Assembly: GCA_963693305.1 (NCBI GenBank) | Contig: OY855914.1 | Coordinates: 17,834,260 to 17,898,259, forward strand | Direction: 5' to 3' | From: Meandrina meandrites | Lineage: Eukaryota > Cnidaria > Anthozoa > Scleractinia > Meandrinidae | DNA: 64,000 bases | Part shown: positions 31,628 through 39,989 of the stretch, piece after piece | Position numbering within the stretch: the first letter of the stretch is position 1 | How the letters are laid out: every line of letters starts with the position of its first letter | The notes under the pieces: generated by a model | Seen by the model: the letters and a program-made list of their open reading frames with translations, nothing else | What the model was told of the DNA's origin: nothing | Databases searched by the model: none | Position numbers and translations under genes: made by a program

Positions 31628-32260
31628 ATGAAAATTCCCAATTACGACCCCAGTTTGACTACAAAAAGTAATTACAAGCAAGGCCACCCTTGTATGCCAG
31701 CAGATACCTTTCGGATGCTTATTTGCGGGCCAAGCGACTCTGGTAAGACAAATATTCTCATGCATATGCTTTACAGGCTGTTGGTCTACGACAAAATTTA
31801 CCTTTGCGCTAAGAACCTGCATCAAGACAAGTACCAATATATGCTTGATGATTTCGATAAAAGAGTCAATCCTGTGGCTGGGTATAATGTTATTGAAGGC
31901 GCCAACGATGTTATTCCTTTGGAAACGCTGTCCACTGACAATCAAAAGATTGTAATTTTCGATGACATGGTTTGTGAAAGCAACCAAAACGACATTATCG
32001 ATTATTTTATCAACGGTCGCCACCGCAATTGCAGCGTCATTTATCTTTCTCAAAGCTATTTTAAGGTCCCCAAAAACATCCGAGATAATTGTAGCCACTT
32101 TTGCATTTTCAACTTTCTTCCCAAAGAAAATAACCGTATTGCCGATGAATTGGGAATTGACAGAGAGCTGCTTGAAAGGGCTACCGATGCTAAATATTCT
32201 TTTTTATACCACGATAAACCAAAAAAAACCACACTCAAAAATTTTGATGAAAATATATAG
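31628..32260 (+). CDS. Genome-packaging ATPase (FtsK/HerA-type, A32-like)
   Basis: 210 residues. Walker A GPSDSGKT at about residues 36-43, Walker B KIVIFDDM at about 110-117, then a sensor-like RNCSVIYLSQSYFK, the usual order for Polinton and virus packaging ATPases. I chose the ATG at 31628, not an upstream in-frame extension, because TATATAAC lies just before it and the upstream part is the antisense of the neighbouring gene. Pumps DNA into the preformed capsid in related viruses. Intact; its stop is 2 bp before the fibre gene ATG. Confidence 0.93.
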   Translation: MKIPNYDPSLTTKSNYKQGHPCMPADTFRMLICGPSDSGKTNILMHMLYRLLVYDKIYLCAKNLHQDKYQYMLDDFDKRVNPVAGYNVIEGANDVIPLETLSTDNQKIVIFDDMVCESNQNDIIDYFINGRHRNCSVIYLSQSYFKVPKNIRDNCSHFCIFNFLPKENNRIADELGIDRELLERATDAKYSFLYHDKPKKTTLKNFDENI

Positions 32261-32262
32261 AG

Positions 32263-33648
32263 ATGGGATATCTTAACGGTGCGACGGGTGCAACTCAAAC
32301 ACATGAAGAGTCTACTTCAATCCGAGGGGAAGCCGGCCCTCCTGGTCCTGCTGGTCCAACTGGCGCAACTGGAGCGCGTGGTCCTAAAGGTGAAAAAGGG
32401 GATAAGGGTGATAGTGCGGATTTATCAACCGCTAATATTTCAGGAGATATTCTCATGAAAGACCATGCGATAAAGCAACTTGCGAATCCTACGGGTGATC
32501 AAGATGCTGTCAATCTCACTTCAATGAAAAAATATGTGGGCTCAAATTCTATTTCAGCAGGACACTCACATAAAAAAAATGCATTAGCCTATTTGGAGCG
32601 AGGGTCGGGCGTTACAGATGTAAACAATGTTACTTCTGTTACATTTGAAGACTTTACCTCCAACCTTCACAGTGTGAATAAAAAAGCTTATACTTTCAAT
32701 CTCGTAAGAACTGGTGTCAATTCTTTCAACTCACGTTTGGCGTTAAATAAAATACCTCTGCCCGAAGGAGAGTACACTATATGTGTCGAGTTCTTTATCC
32801 CGAAAGTTGATACTGATTGGTTTATAAGTGCTTCAACCCCTAACCCGGTTGATACTCTTAATTACCATACCAAGCACTTCAACAGTCACAGCCCGAAATA
32901 TTCACGCACCATTATTAACACGCGCAAATACAAAGACAATGATAACACTATCTATCTTGATATTTCAAATTCAGGTTATGATGGCTCTTCGCCGCTTGAA
33001 AAGGCTGCTTTGATTATTTATGGGGTAAAGGGTTATCAAACAGATGTAGATGGCACTGTTTACGATCAGGCTTTCGTTATCGATGACGGTGATTTTACTC
33101 TACAAACAGATTTAGATATGAACGTCTTTTCGTTGAAAAATTATGATAGAGGGTACAAAATAGAAAACGATACTATCAGGTTACAAAAAGATTTAGATCT
33201 AAGTGGTTATGCCGTAAAAAATTTGCAACCTAGAATAGTAATAACTGGAGAATGGATCTTCAATGAAAATAAAGGAGGTGATAGAACTTTTGTTAAATTC
33301 GGTAATAACATTCGTGTAATGGCGCCATTTCCTTGTTTAATTGAGGGTGTCTCAGCTTTAATTATCGAACTAAAGGGTGCCTCTCGAACTTATGAAAGAA
33401 TAGGTTTTGGTTTTAGAATACCCGGCAGTTTGTTAAATGACACTCCATTTACAAGCGTACGTAATGCTGATGGTTTAAAATACCAATATGCTGTACCCCA
33501 AGCTTCTAACGGTTCAAGAATAAGATTAGATTCGGGACAATATTTTGCACTTAGTTTATCTCGACCTGGTCACCCAGAATCACAACTAGTTAATACAAAA
33601 CGCGTATTAGTAAGTTTAATTTTAATGGACGATTTTTCTTTTAGGTAG
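32263..33648 (+). CDS. Fibre-like protein with collagen repeats, 461 aa
   Basis: Residues about 21-50 are uninterrupted Gly-X-Y triplets (GEAGPPGPAGPTGATGARGP and on), a short collagen-like shaft. Then follow repeated fibre-type hinges: ISGDILMKDHAIKQLANP, LDMNVFSLKNY and LDLSGYAVKNLQ, a pattern known from phage and viral tail fibres that trimerise. The C-terminal half is beta-rich and probably a receptor-binding or knob-like head. It follows the ATPase by 2 bp, with TATATAGAG across the junction. Base use is more AT-rich than the capsid genes, suggesting separate acquisition or faster change. Attachment to a host cell is the likely role (inference). Confidence 0.82.
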   Translation: MGYLNGATGATQTHEESTSIRGEAGPPGPAGPTGATGARGPKGEKGDKGDSADLSTANISGDILMKDHAIKQLANPTGDQDAVNLTSMKKYVGSNSISAGHSHKKNALAYLERGSGVTDVNNVTSVTFEDFTSNLHSVNKKAYTFNLVRTGVNSFNSRLALNKIPLPEGEYTICVEFFIPKVDTDWFISASTPNPVDTLNYHTKHFNSHSPKYSRTIINTRKYKDNDNTIYLDISNSGYDGSSPLEKAALIIYGVKGYQTDVDGTVYDQAFVIDDGDFTLQTDLDMNVFSLKNYDRGYKIENDTIRLQKDLDLSGYAVKNLQPRIVITGEWIFNENKGGDRTFVKFGNNIRVMAPFPCLIEGVSALIIELKGASRTYERIGFGFRIPGSLLNDTPFTSVRNADGLKYQYAVPQASNGSRIRLDSGQYFALSLSRPGHPESQLVNTKRVLVSLILMDDFSFR

Positions 33649-34392
33649 TAAGTTTGCCGACGTGTAACCATGCATGTAGTTTTTCCTGTCTCGTGTTATT
33701 GGCACGTGTACAGAACGTTCTAGAGACAAGTTTCACGTGTTTTGCCTCGTGTTATTGGCACGTGACAGAACGTTCTAGAGACAAGTTTCACGTGTTTTGA
33801 TTGACATGCTTGGCGAAGCGTGAAAGCCCGTTGCTTTATTAGTACAACACACTTAAAATCTATTCAGTTGCTTCATCTTCTAGCGAATAGACAGTTCTTG
33901 TCGTTTGGTTAGAACAAAAAAATGAACAAGACGTGGTTTGATCTTGAGAAGCTGTGAGATGCGTTCGTGAATGCTTCAAACGGGAGTGAAGAGGTTAAAT
34001 CGCTATTCGAAGACGCTGAACTACGCTGACTGAAGAACTGTTGATTCAAAACAATAGAAATGGGTTACGCCGTAACCGAATTTTTAGCATTAATTAGAAT
34101 AACAACAAAGATGGGTTACGCCGTAACCGATTTTTAAGCATTAATTAGAATAACAACAGAAATGGGTTACGCCGTAACCGATTTTTATTTGGTGTGTGTC
34201 CCACGCCGTGGGACTTATGCAAATCACCAGCTTCTATCTTGTTTCCATTGTTGTGGACCGACACAGCTGTGTCGTGACGTCATGTTGTAGTTGCATAAAA
34301 TTTATAATCTACTTGAATAAAATTAATTCATTTTACACTCTTGTTGTGTTTTCTGTCTTACAACCCCCTTTAAACAGGGAAACCCCCGCTTT
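33649..34392. promoter_or_regulatory. Palindrome-rich non-coding control region (or origin)
   Basis: Two tandem copies (about 33690-33800) carry GGCACGTG and AGAACGTTCT dyads. Three tandem copies of about 58 bp (34057-34187) each contain the palindrome GGTTACGCCGTAACC. Next come GTCCCACGCCGTGGGAC, an ATGCAAAT octamer, CGACACAGCTGTGTCG and TGACGTCA. So many unrelated dyads in 0.7 kb of an otherwise packed element imply binding sites. It sits between plus-strand structural genes and minus-strand right-end genes. Enhancer or replication role inferred. Confidence 0.6.
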
Positions 34393-34473
34393 GACTAGGG
34401 GCTGAGAAATATAAATATTGGCTTCCGGTCTTTCTGAGAAAATGTCACGCAACGGTTCCGCACCAAAGACCGA
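34393..34473. promoter_or_regulatory. Non-coding block shared with Polinton 2
   Basis: AAATATAAATATTGGCTTCC, then TTTCTGAGAAAATGTCACGC and AACGGTTCCGC, matches 62338-62397 closely. In both elements it lies just past the 3' end of a minus-strand Cys-rich gene. Its conservation between otherwise diverged elements suggests a functional site (terminator, origin or packaging signal). Confidence 0.55.
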
Positions 34474-34863
34474 TCAGTAAAATTCCCTTATGATTTCTCG
34501 CATTGGGTCTAAACCATTTACCTTACAATGGATCCATTTATGTTCTAATTCATCGACGCATATCTCAATACAGTTTTTTATATTTCGGCTTTCGTTTATG
34601 TCTGGGAAAACGTCATGAATTATATTGCTTTTTCGCATGCATGGTACACAAATACCATCAACTCCGCAATCTAAATGATCTATACAATACATCGCTTTTA
34701 CAAAACTTTCCCTCCTTTCACAAAATGCGGTTTTTTCTAACTCTTTGTGTACTTCAACCCACCCAAGCATTTTACGTTGCCAGAGTTTTATTTTAATATA
34801 CTCCGTACAGATTTTTTCACGAAGTTCAGCCGGAAGTGCTTGTATCAGTTCTAATGTTTCCAT
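34474..34863 (-). CDS. Cys-rich small protein A, 129 aa
   Basis: Starts METLELIQALPAELREKIC, with TATAAAC directly before the ATG. The N-terminal half is helical and looks a little like an F-box, which I do not claim. The C-terminal half has spaced Cys (FCERRESF, YCIDHLDCGVDGICVPCMRK) that may bind metal. The same Cys spacing recurs in the partial ORF at 62398-62733 of Polinton 2 and more loosely in the gene at 35431-35943. Position near the right terminal repeat, oriented inward, suggests an early or host-interaction gene. Overlaps the end of the preceding gene. Confidence 0.7.
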   Translation of the reverse strand: METLELIQALPAELREKICTEYIKIKLWQRKMLGWVEVHKELEKTAFCERRESFVKAMYCIDHLDCGVDGICVPCMRKSNIIHDVFPDINESRNIKNCIEICVDELEHKWIHCKVNGLDPMREIIREFY

Positions 34864-35185
34864 GTTTATACTTGTTGGTGTGTTTCTCTAATTCCAGCGC
34901 CCCGTCTTCGAAAAAAACTTTATCTATGAAGTTTATCAGCTGTTTGTTTTTGTACATCTTTTGCACTTCCATTACTTTTTCCCATTCTTCCTCCGTGTAT
35001 GGGATAAACTGCCTTAGGGTCTTCTGTATTTTCTTTCCATTGAAATACACATAGGGGTCTTCTTGATATTTTTTTATTTCTTCTTCGAACTTTTTCGCTG
35101 CTACCGCCATTACCTCTGCCAATTTTTTATTAAAAAGCTTTTTTTGCTCGGGTGTGAGTTTTTGCATTGATTCAGCTATGTCCAT
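34826..35185 (-). CDS. Small helical charged protein, 119 aa
   Basis: I take the ATG at 35183-35185 (MDIAESMQKLTPEQKKLFNK) because the frame upstream lacks another ATG. Almost wholly alpha-helical and Lys/Glu-rich, with an aromatic segment in the middle (DPYVYFNGKKIQ). No known domain recognised. It overlaps the start of the Cys-rich gene at 34474-34863 by 38 bp, so the two may be co-expressed. Confidence 0.65.
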   Translation of the reverse strand: MDIAESMQKLTPEQKKLFNKKLAEVMAVAAKKFEEEIKKYQEDPYVYFNGKKIQKTLRQFIPYTEEEWEKVMEVQKMYKNKQLINFIDKVFFEDGALELEKHTNKYKHGNIRTDTSTSG

Positions 35186-35256
35186 GTTTGATAACTTGCT
35201 GCCGCTTTTCTCCAAATGCGGGCAAAAAAATATCAATTTACATATACCGTGACGGA

Positions 35257-35415
35257 ATGATTGTGTTGGTCCACATGCTCGTGTTCGCTTTCAAAGACCT
35301 TTCTTCCCCCTCGTGGGCAAATGATGTCAAACTTGTTACCGCTCAAGCTGTGGAAGCTATTCTTGATGCTGCTGAACGGTCTGTAACCTTATCTCCCCCT
35401 AATTTGAGCTTGTAA
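35257..35415 (+). CDS. Possible small plus-strand protein, 52 aa
   Basis: ATG at 35257-35259, preceded by CATATACC, the same leader style as other genes here. The product (MIVLVHMLVFAFKDLSSPSW, then a helical ANDVKLVTAQAVEAIL segment) begins hydrophobic. It fills the only gap between two minus-strand genes and would be transcribed against them. It may be chance; no homologue is visible in Polinton 2. Confidence 0.35.
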   Translation: MIVLVHMLVFAFKDLSSPSWANDVKLVTAQAVEAILDAAERSVTLSPPNLSL

Positions 35416-35430
35416 AAACTCTTCGCCTGG

Positions 35431-35943
35431 TTACGCTGCGGCGCTTGTTTCATTTTGAATTTTCCAGGTTTTGCAGGCTTTGCAGACCCTTTTTACGAAA
35501 TAAATCTTCTCCGGGTCGTACCCGTTTGTGCTCAAACAGTTTTCCAGATACGCGATTAATCGGTATTTGTCACACTTGAAGTTGGGCTCTATTTTTTTGC
35601 AGCTTGGGCAGCAGCGGCTTATCATAATTTTATTTTCATGTCTGGGGGCATATGTGATCATATCGTTTACATCATCCCATCCGTTCAATTTCCTAATTTT
35701 GAGCTGGATCCATTGATAGAGCGTAAGTTGAGTGTTGTACTTTTTGACTCTTTCTTCCCAATCTCTACATTTTATATATGGCCCTATTTCTGCCAAGCGG
35801 GCTAACGTTTTTTGGACGTATTCTCTATATTCTTTCCGAACCATTTTTACGGCTTCATACGCGTCTGCCCGCTCAAGCTGTAAGATTAATTCTATTATGT
35901 CTGCCAACAATAACGATTTCCTGTATACTGATCCATTTTCCAT
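35431..35943 (-). CDS. Cys-rich small protein B, 170 aa
   Basis: Starts MENGSVYRKSLLLADIIELI. N-terminal two thirds is helical with many Glu/Arg. The C-terminal third has three CxxC-like pairs (CCPSCKKIEPNFKC, VCKACKTWK), a probable zinc-binding module. First gene inward from the right terminal repeat, 24 bp from it, mirroring the Cys gene at the right end of Polinton 2. Possibly a regulatory or host-modulating protein; function unknown. Intact. Confidence 0.7.
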   Translation of the reverse strand: MENGSVYRKSLLLADIIELILQLERADAYEAVKMVRKEYREYVQKTLARLAEIGPYIKCRDWEERVKKYNTQLTLYQWIQLKIRKLNGWDDVNDMITYAPRHENKIMISRCCPSCKKIEPNFKCDKYRLIAYLENCLSTNGYDPEKIYFVKRVCKACKTWKIQNETSAAA

Positions 35944-35967
35944 GTTTATTGATTGTTGTTACCATGG

Positions 35968-36173
35968 TGCTGCGTTCCTTTAAATGGGCGGTGTTTGCTG
36001 GCTGTCTTTCGGAGTAGTAATATCGGAGTCCATCAAATACTACTGAGCAGCACCCGCCTTTTGCCTCTTTCCCTAGTACGAAGGGGTTTATCCCCGGAGT
36101 ACTAGTCTCGGAAAGAGGCAAAATTAGGCGGGTGCGCCCGAAGTGGTATTTGATGGACTCCGATATTACTACT
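35968..36173 (-). repeat. Right terminal inverted repeat, hairpin-forming
   Basis: Reverse complement of 19383-19588 without a visible mismatch. Its outer 161 bp (36013-36173) form the same hairpin. The element ends ACTACT at 36173, followed by the ATTTG direct repeat. Confidence 0.95.
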
Positions 36174-36649
36174 ATTTGGTAAACATGAAGCAGATTTTGC
36201 CATATCACCTGAACCTAGAGTACTCTTCTAAAGAAGAACGACCAGAGAATGTATCATAACAAGAAGAAGAGGAGGAGGAAGGTTCAATCTTAAAGTAAGA
36301 AAATGTCGATCGCCATCGAACACGTCTTTAGGCTGCTCATGCGAACGATGTTCTGCACTGCCGATCGAGAAGCCATCAGTGTGTTGCAAAGAGCTGGCGT
36401 TTTTGTCGAAAGATGAAGTACACAGTGATGCATGTCATCTATGCTCTGTGTTTTTATTTATAAAAGAGACTTATGTTTCGTTAAGTATTTGTATGATTTT
36501 AAAAGTGAAATAAATTTGATGAATGGAACTGAACTGTTGATCTTTGTTTTGCTCGTTTGTAAATAAAAGCCACTCGATTCTTTAAAAATGTTTCTTCATT
36601 GTGGCCCGATATTTTTTAAAATTCATCAGAAAGAAGAGTAGAGTTCCAG
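36174..36649. other. Continuation of the interrupted host repeat and its spacer
   Basis: 36174-36178 is the ATTTG target copy. 36179-36230 completes the repeat arm begun at 19127-19382. From 36231 to 36649 there is a short spacer with small ORFs but nothing recognisable. Confidence 0.6.
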
Positions 36650-36965
36650 GTTAAAAGAGTACTGTAGGTCCAGGTAATATATGGCTGATATGGCAAAATC
36701 TGCGACATGTTTTATACCAACTCATAAAGCAGAGATTGGAGCGAGCAACCACGCTACGTCATCAATGCCCACAGTCCATTGCGCGCTATTCAAGATGGCG
36801 GCCGCGAGAATTACGAATAGACTGAGGGGCTCTTCTTTGAAAATCGATAAAAAAAAATCAGTTCGCTAGGTAAGGCATTTTTTTTATATAGGATCTACTA
36901 ATGAGCACATTCGGAACATTTTAAGCAATACTTGTAAAAACAGTGGAAGGTTCCATTAAGCATTA
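36650..36965. repeat. Second, uninterrupted copy of the host repeat (inverted)
   Basis: Reverse complement of the two flanks of Polinton 1 joined together: it runs through the insertion point (near 36700-36720) without any Polinton sequence. It therefore acts as an empty-site paralogue in the same window. Confidence 0.85.
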
Positions 36966-38110
36966 TTTGCTTTCGGAAAAATCTTCAGAATAATTATCAT
37001 TCATTTTGAATTTAAAATTATTTCATTAAATGGTTTGAAATTCCATCTCGGGGCAATAGCGGGACCATATGCTTTTTTTGTAGGGCCGTACGGCTTTTTT
37101 CCGGCCCTGTTAGATCAAGGCGTACGGCCCTATTACGGGACTTTATTTCGTATGGTTTTCCAAGGAAATAGAGCGTTTTCGTATAACGTCACGGCAGCCA
37201 TATTGGTGTTCTAAAACAAGAAACGGCTGCCATATTAGTTTACCAAGCCATTCCTCCGGTAATTTAGGTGACTCGATCGAAATAAATGACGCGCTGTATG
37301 CCTGTCTAAAAACTCTAATAACTTCAACATTTCTGACTCGATTTCCCTGAAACTTTCGCGTTTTATACGAAATTTATCGTGGAATAATATGTATGTCAAT
37401 ATGTTGATCTAATTTTCGTTAGTTTTGCGCGATGTTACATTTATTGAACACTACTTTTTTGGATGAAATTGCTGTTTACAGATAACTGAGCGCTAAGATT
37501 TCGTTTAAACTTCTGCATTTAGCTCGTAATATCATCTTGCCATGACTGTTCAAGTTTCCGCAAAATCGTCGGAACCGAGACCCCTGTACAATTTGGACAT
37601 CAAAATATTAACTCCGGGCGAACTTCGAAGTTTGGAACGCCCCAGTGCTTCCAAATTTCACCTAAAAGCTCAACAACCGAAGAAAAAGAAGGTGCAATGT
37701 ATCAGTTTTATTAGCTCCAAATCACATTCGGCTATAAGCAACGATGACAAAGTTTGAGCTAATGTTATAAATTCACCTTTTGCGTCAAAATGTAGCGAAG
37801 TCGCCAAATTTACGTTGTTCTGAATTATATGAAAACTAACCGGACGAATCGAATAAAACTACCGGAACATTTAAATGAATATCTTACACACACTTTGCGC
37901 TATTTTACGTCGCTGGAGCTGCCTTGATTTGGCTGAAATATATTTTTAAAGTGAAGTGCTGCTTCAACTCTGTTGTGAACACGGCCTTGTTGCCATTGAA
38001 ATTCTACAGCTGACGCTATGCAAAATTTTTAGATTTGATAAGAATTTGAGGAATTTGCCCATGGACTAGGGGGTGCATTGACACCAACTATTTCGCATGG
38101 AGTATGCATA
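36966..38110. other. No recognisable gene
   Basis: A short ORF at 37542-37757 (MTVQVSAKSSEPRPLYNLD onward, Lys-rich end) has a possible splice donor after it but no partner exon I can identify. Otherwise AT-rich sequence. Confidence 0.4.
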
Positions 38111-38111
38111 G

Positions 38112-38300
38112 AAGGAGAGGAGAGGAGAGGAGAGGAGAGGAGAGGAGAGGAGAGGAGAGGAGAGGAGAGGAGAGGAGAGGAGAGGAGAGGAGAGGAGAGG
38201 AGAGGAGAGGAGAGGAGAGGAGAGGAGAGGAGAGGAGAGGAGAGGAGAGGAGAGGAGAGGAGACGAGAGGAGAGGAGGGAAGGGAAGGGAAGGGAAGGGA
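38112..38300. repeat. (AGGAG)n array
   Basis: Pure 5-bp repeat GGAGA for about 160 bp, then AAGGG variants. The long Arg/Glu ORFs it creates are artefacts. Confidence 0.95.
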
Positions 38301-38379
38301 AAGTTGTATACGAAGAAGAATGTTCTGGTGAACTATTTTCTATTGAAGGTAAGAAAACATGGTCAATGTTCCCTTGTTC

Positions 38380-39075
38380 CCCACAAAATATAGCACTATA
38401 GCACTATAGCATTAGCACTATAGGATCATCCGAATCTGTGCGATATGTTTTCAGCTTTCAGTTTTAGATGCGACATTTTACATGTTGCATTTGACCCTAG
38501 CGCTAGTATCAGGTAGGATGATCCCAGCACTAGGACAATCCCATCTGGCACTAAAACCATCCGAGCGCGATATGTTATCAGCTTTCAGTTAACATGCGAA
38601 AAGTGCATTTGAACCTAGCGCTAGGATTAAATGTAACATCTTGCATGCAAACTGAAAGCTGGAAACATATCGCGTTCGTATGATCCTCGGCTAGCACTAG
38701 GACCATCCTATTTTACATGGGAAGAGGATGATCCTAGTGCTAGGAGCATCCTCTTCCCATGTAAATGGGCCATATATCTTTCGTTTAGAGTTCCCACTAA
38801 ATACAATTTATTAACTGCTCCCCCTTTTGTTACAGTCAATTTGGAAGAAGTGACTTACCTTGAAGCTCGCATTCTTGTTGAAAAACAAACCCAAACCGTC
38901 CGGCGTTTGACGTTTCACTTGCTGAGAATTATTCGCGCGGATTCCGAGAAATAATTAATACAGGCGATTTCCCCATGCTTCGTCGCCGTTTCCTTTTTTC
39001 TTTCTTTTTTTTTCTTACTTCTGCCTCTCTCATTTGCTGAAAATTCTTTTGATGCCACCATAGTTCACTTCATCG
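38380..39075. repeat. Dispersed repeat with foldback core (copy 3)
   Basis: The foldback part (38390-38775) has CCTAGCGCTAGG-type motifs and GATATGTTTTCAGCTTTCAG. It is followed by a segment matching 17600-17940 in direct orientation (GGGCCATATATCTTT onward). Confidence 0.75.
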
Positions 39076-39752
39076 TCCTCACTTGAGCGTTTTGGTTTGG
39101 CCTTTCAACGTTCATAAACTTATTGACCTTGACATTTGGTTTCATAAGAAGCCAGGTCGGATGATTTATTCCAATGGCCGTTTAGATGACGCAGAAATTT
39201 CTTTGAGGTCACATTCGTCGACAAAACCTTTGATCGGCAATACTGTTCTCTGCGTCTTCCACTATTTTTTCGGAAACCATATAATCTTCTACGAAATATC
39301 TACGAAACTCACGAGAACAAATTATCCTACGAGTGCTGGAAATGATAGTGATGGATCAAAAAATAATTAGGGAGGAATTTTCATTAAAATAAGGTATATA
39401 TGGGGTATTAATTTTCTTACACTTCATCCTCTCTTCATAATACTAATATCTCCGAGTATTTCCCACCACAACCTCACAAGGCCAGGCAACAACACCAGAA
39501 AATTCGTGCCCTATTGCTGACAAAAATGAAGATACAGGAGACGGGACCTAGGACTATCGTTTATATCCGGGTAGAATAGAACATGTAACCATTTGTAGAT
39601 ATCAGTGCAGCAGCGAATCCTCCTCAGGGTGGAACTCTCCATTAACTCGAATTATATTGAATGGCGACTTGAAATCATTTTACCAGTGTCTTTCAAAGTC
39701 TAAGCACCTTATTAAACGAAATTCTCGCCACGAGATAATTTAGCGATTTCGG

Positions 39753-39754
<2 letters not shown>
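39076..39754. other. No recognisable gene
   Basis: One 95-codon ORF (39083-39370) overlaps repeat-derived sequence and has no recognisable domain. No other signal. Confidence 0.4.

Positions 39755-39790
<36 letters not shown>
39755..39790. repeat. Poly(A) run of about 35 bp
   Basis: A long uninterrupted A run. I could not identify a retroelement body ending here, so it may be a simple repeat and not a retroposon tail. Confidence 0.8.
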
Positions 39791-39792
<2 letters not shown>

Positions 39793-39989
39793 ACTACATT
39801 TAAGCGACACTTTATTTTCGCGAGTTTTTATTTTAGCCCAAACATTTTCTTAAACTTTGCGGCAAATCTAAGCCTCAACGTTCTTATAAAAATGATTCTT
39901 ATAAAAAAAAATGGCTGTATGGCAACAACACGCTGAGGATGCATAGAATTATCTTTGTGTCTTTCACAGTTCAATACCAAAACATGAAA

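Larger units (their letters stand above)
19383..36173. mobile_element. Polinton/Maverick 1 (adintovirus-like), 16.8 kb
   Basis: The 206-bp terminal inverted repeats (19383-19588 and 35968-36173) looked identical on full comparison. They start AGTAGT, in keeping with the 5'-AG start common in Polintons. A 5-bp direct repeat ATTTG flanks the element (19378-19382 and 36174-36178); 6 bp is usual for the family. The cargo is the expected set: protein-primed polymerase B, integrase, adenain-type protease, two capsid proteins and packaging ATPase, plus phospholipase A2, fibre and small genes. Coding density is near viral levels, against gene-poor flanks. Only two disruptions are seen in the core genes: a homopolymer shift in the polymerase and a TAG in the integrase. 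Identical ends and few lesions suggest a recent insertion. Confidence 0.95.

Noticed and set aside
34474..34863. F-box protein call for the N-terminal helix (LPAELREKI)
   Set aside because: Only a short resemblance; no second half of an F-box, and the rest is a Cys-rich domain.
38078..38401. Arg/Glu-rich ORFs of up to 107 codons
   Set aside because: Created entirely by the AGGAG microsatellite, open in more than one frame.
39755..39790. Retroposon tail at the poly(A) run
   Set aside because: No reverse transcriptase, SINE body or target duplication could be seen next to it.
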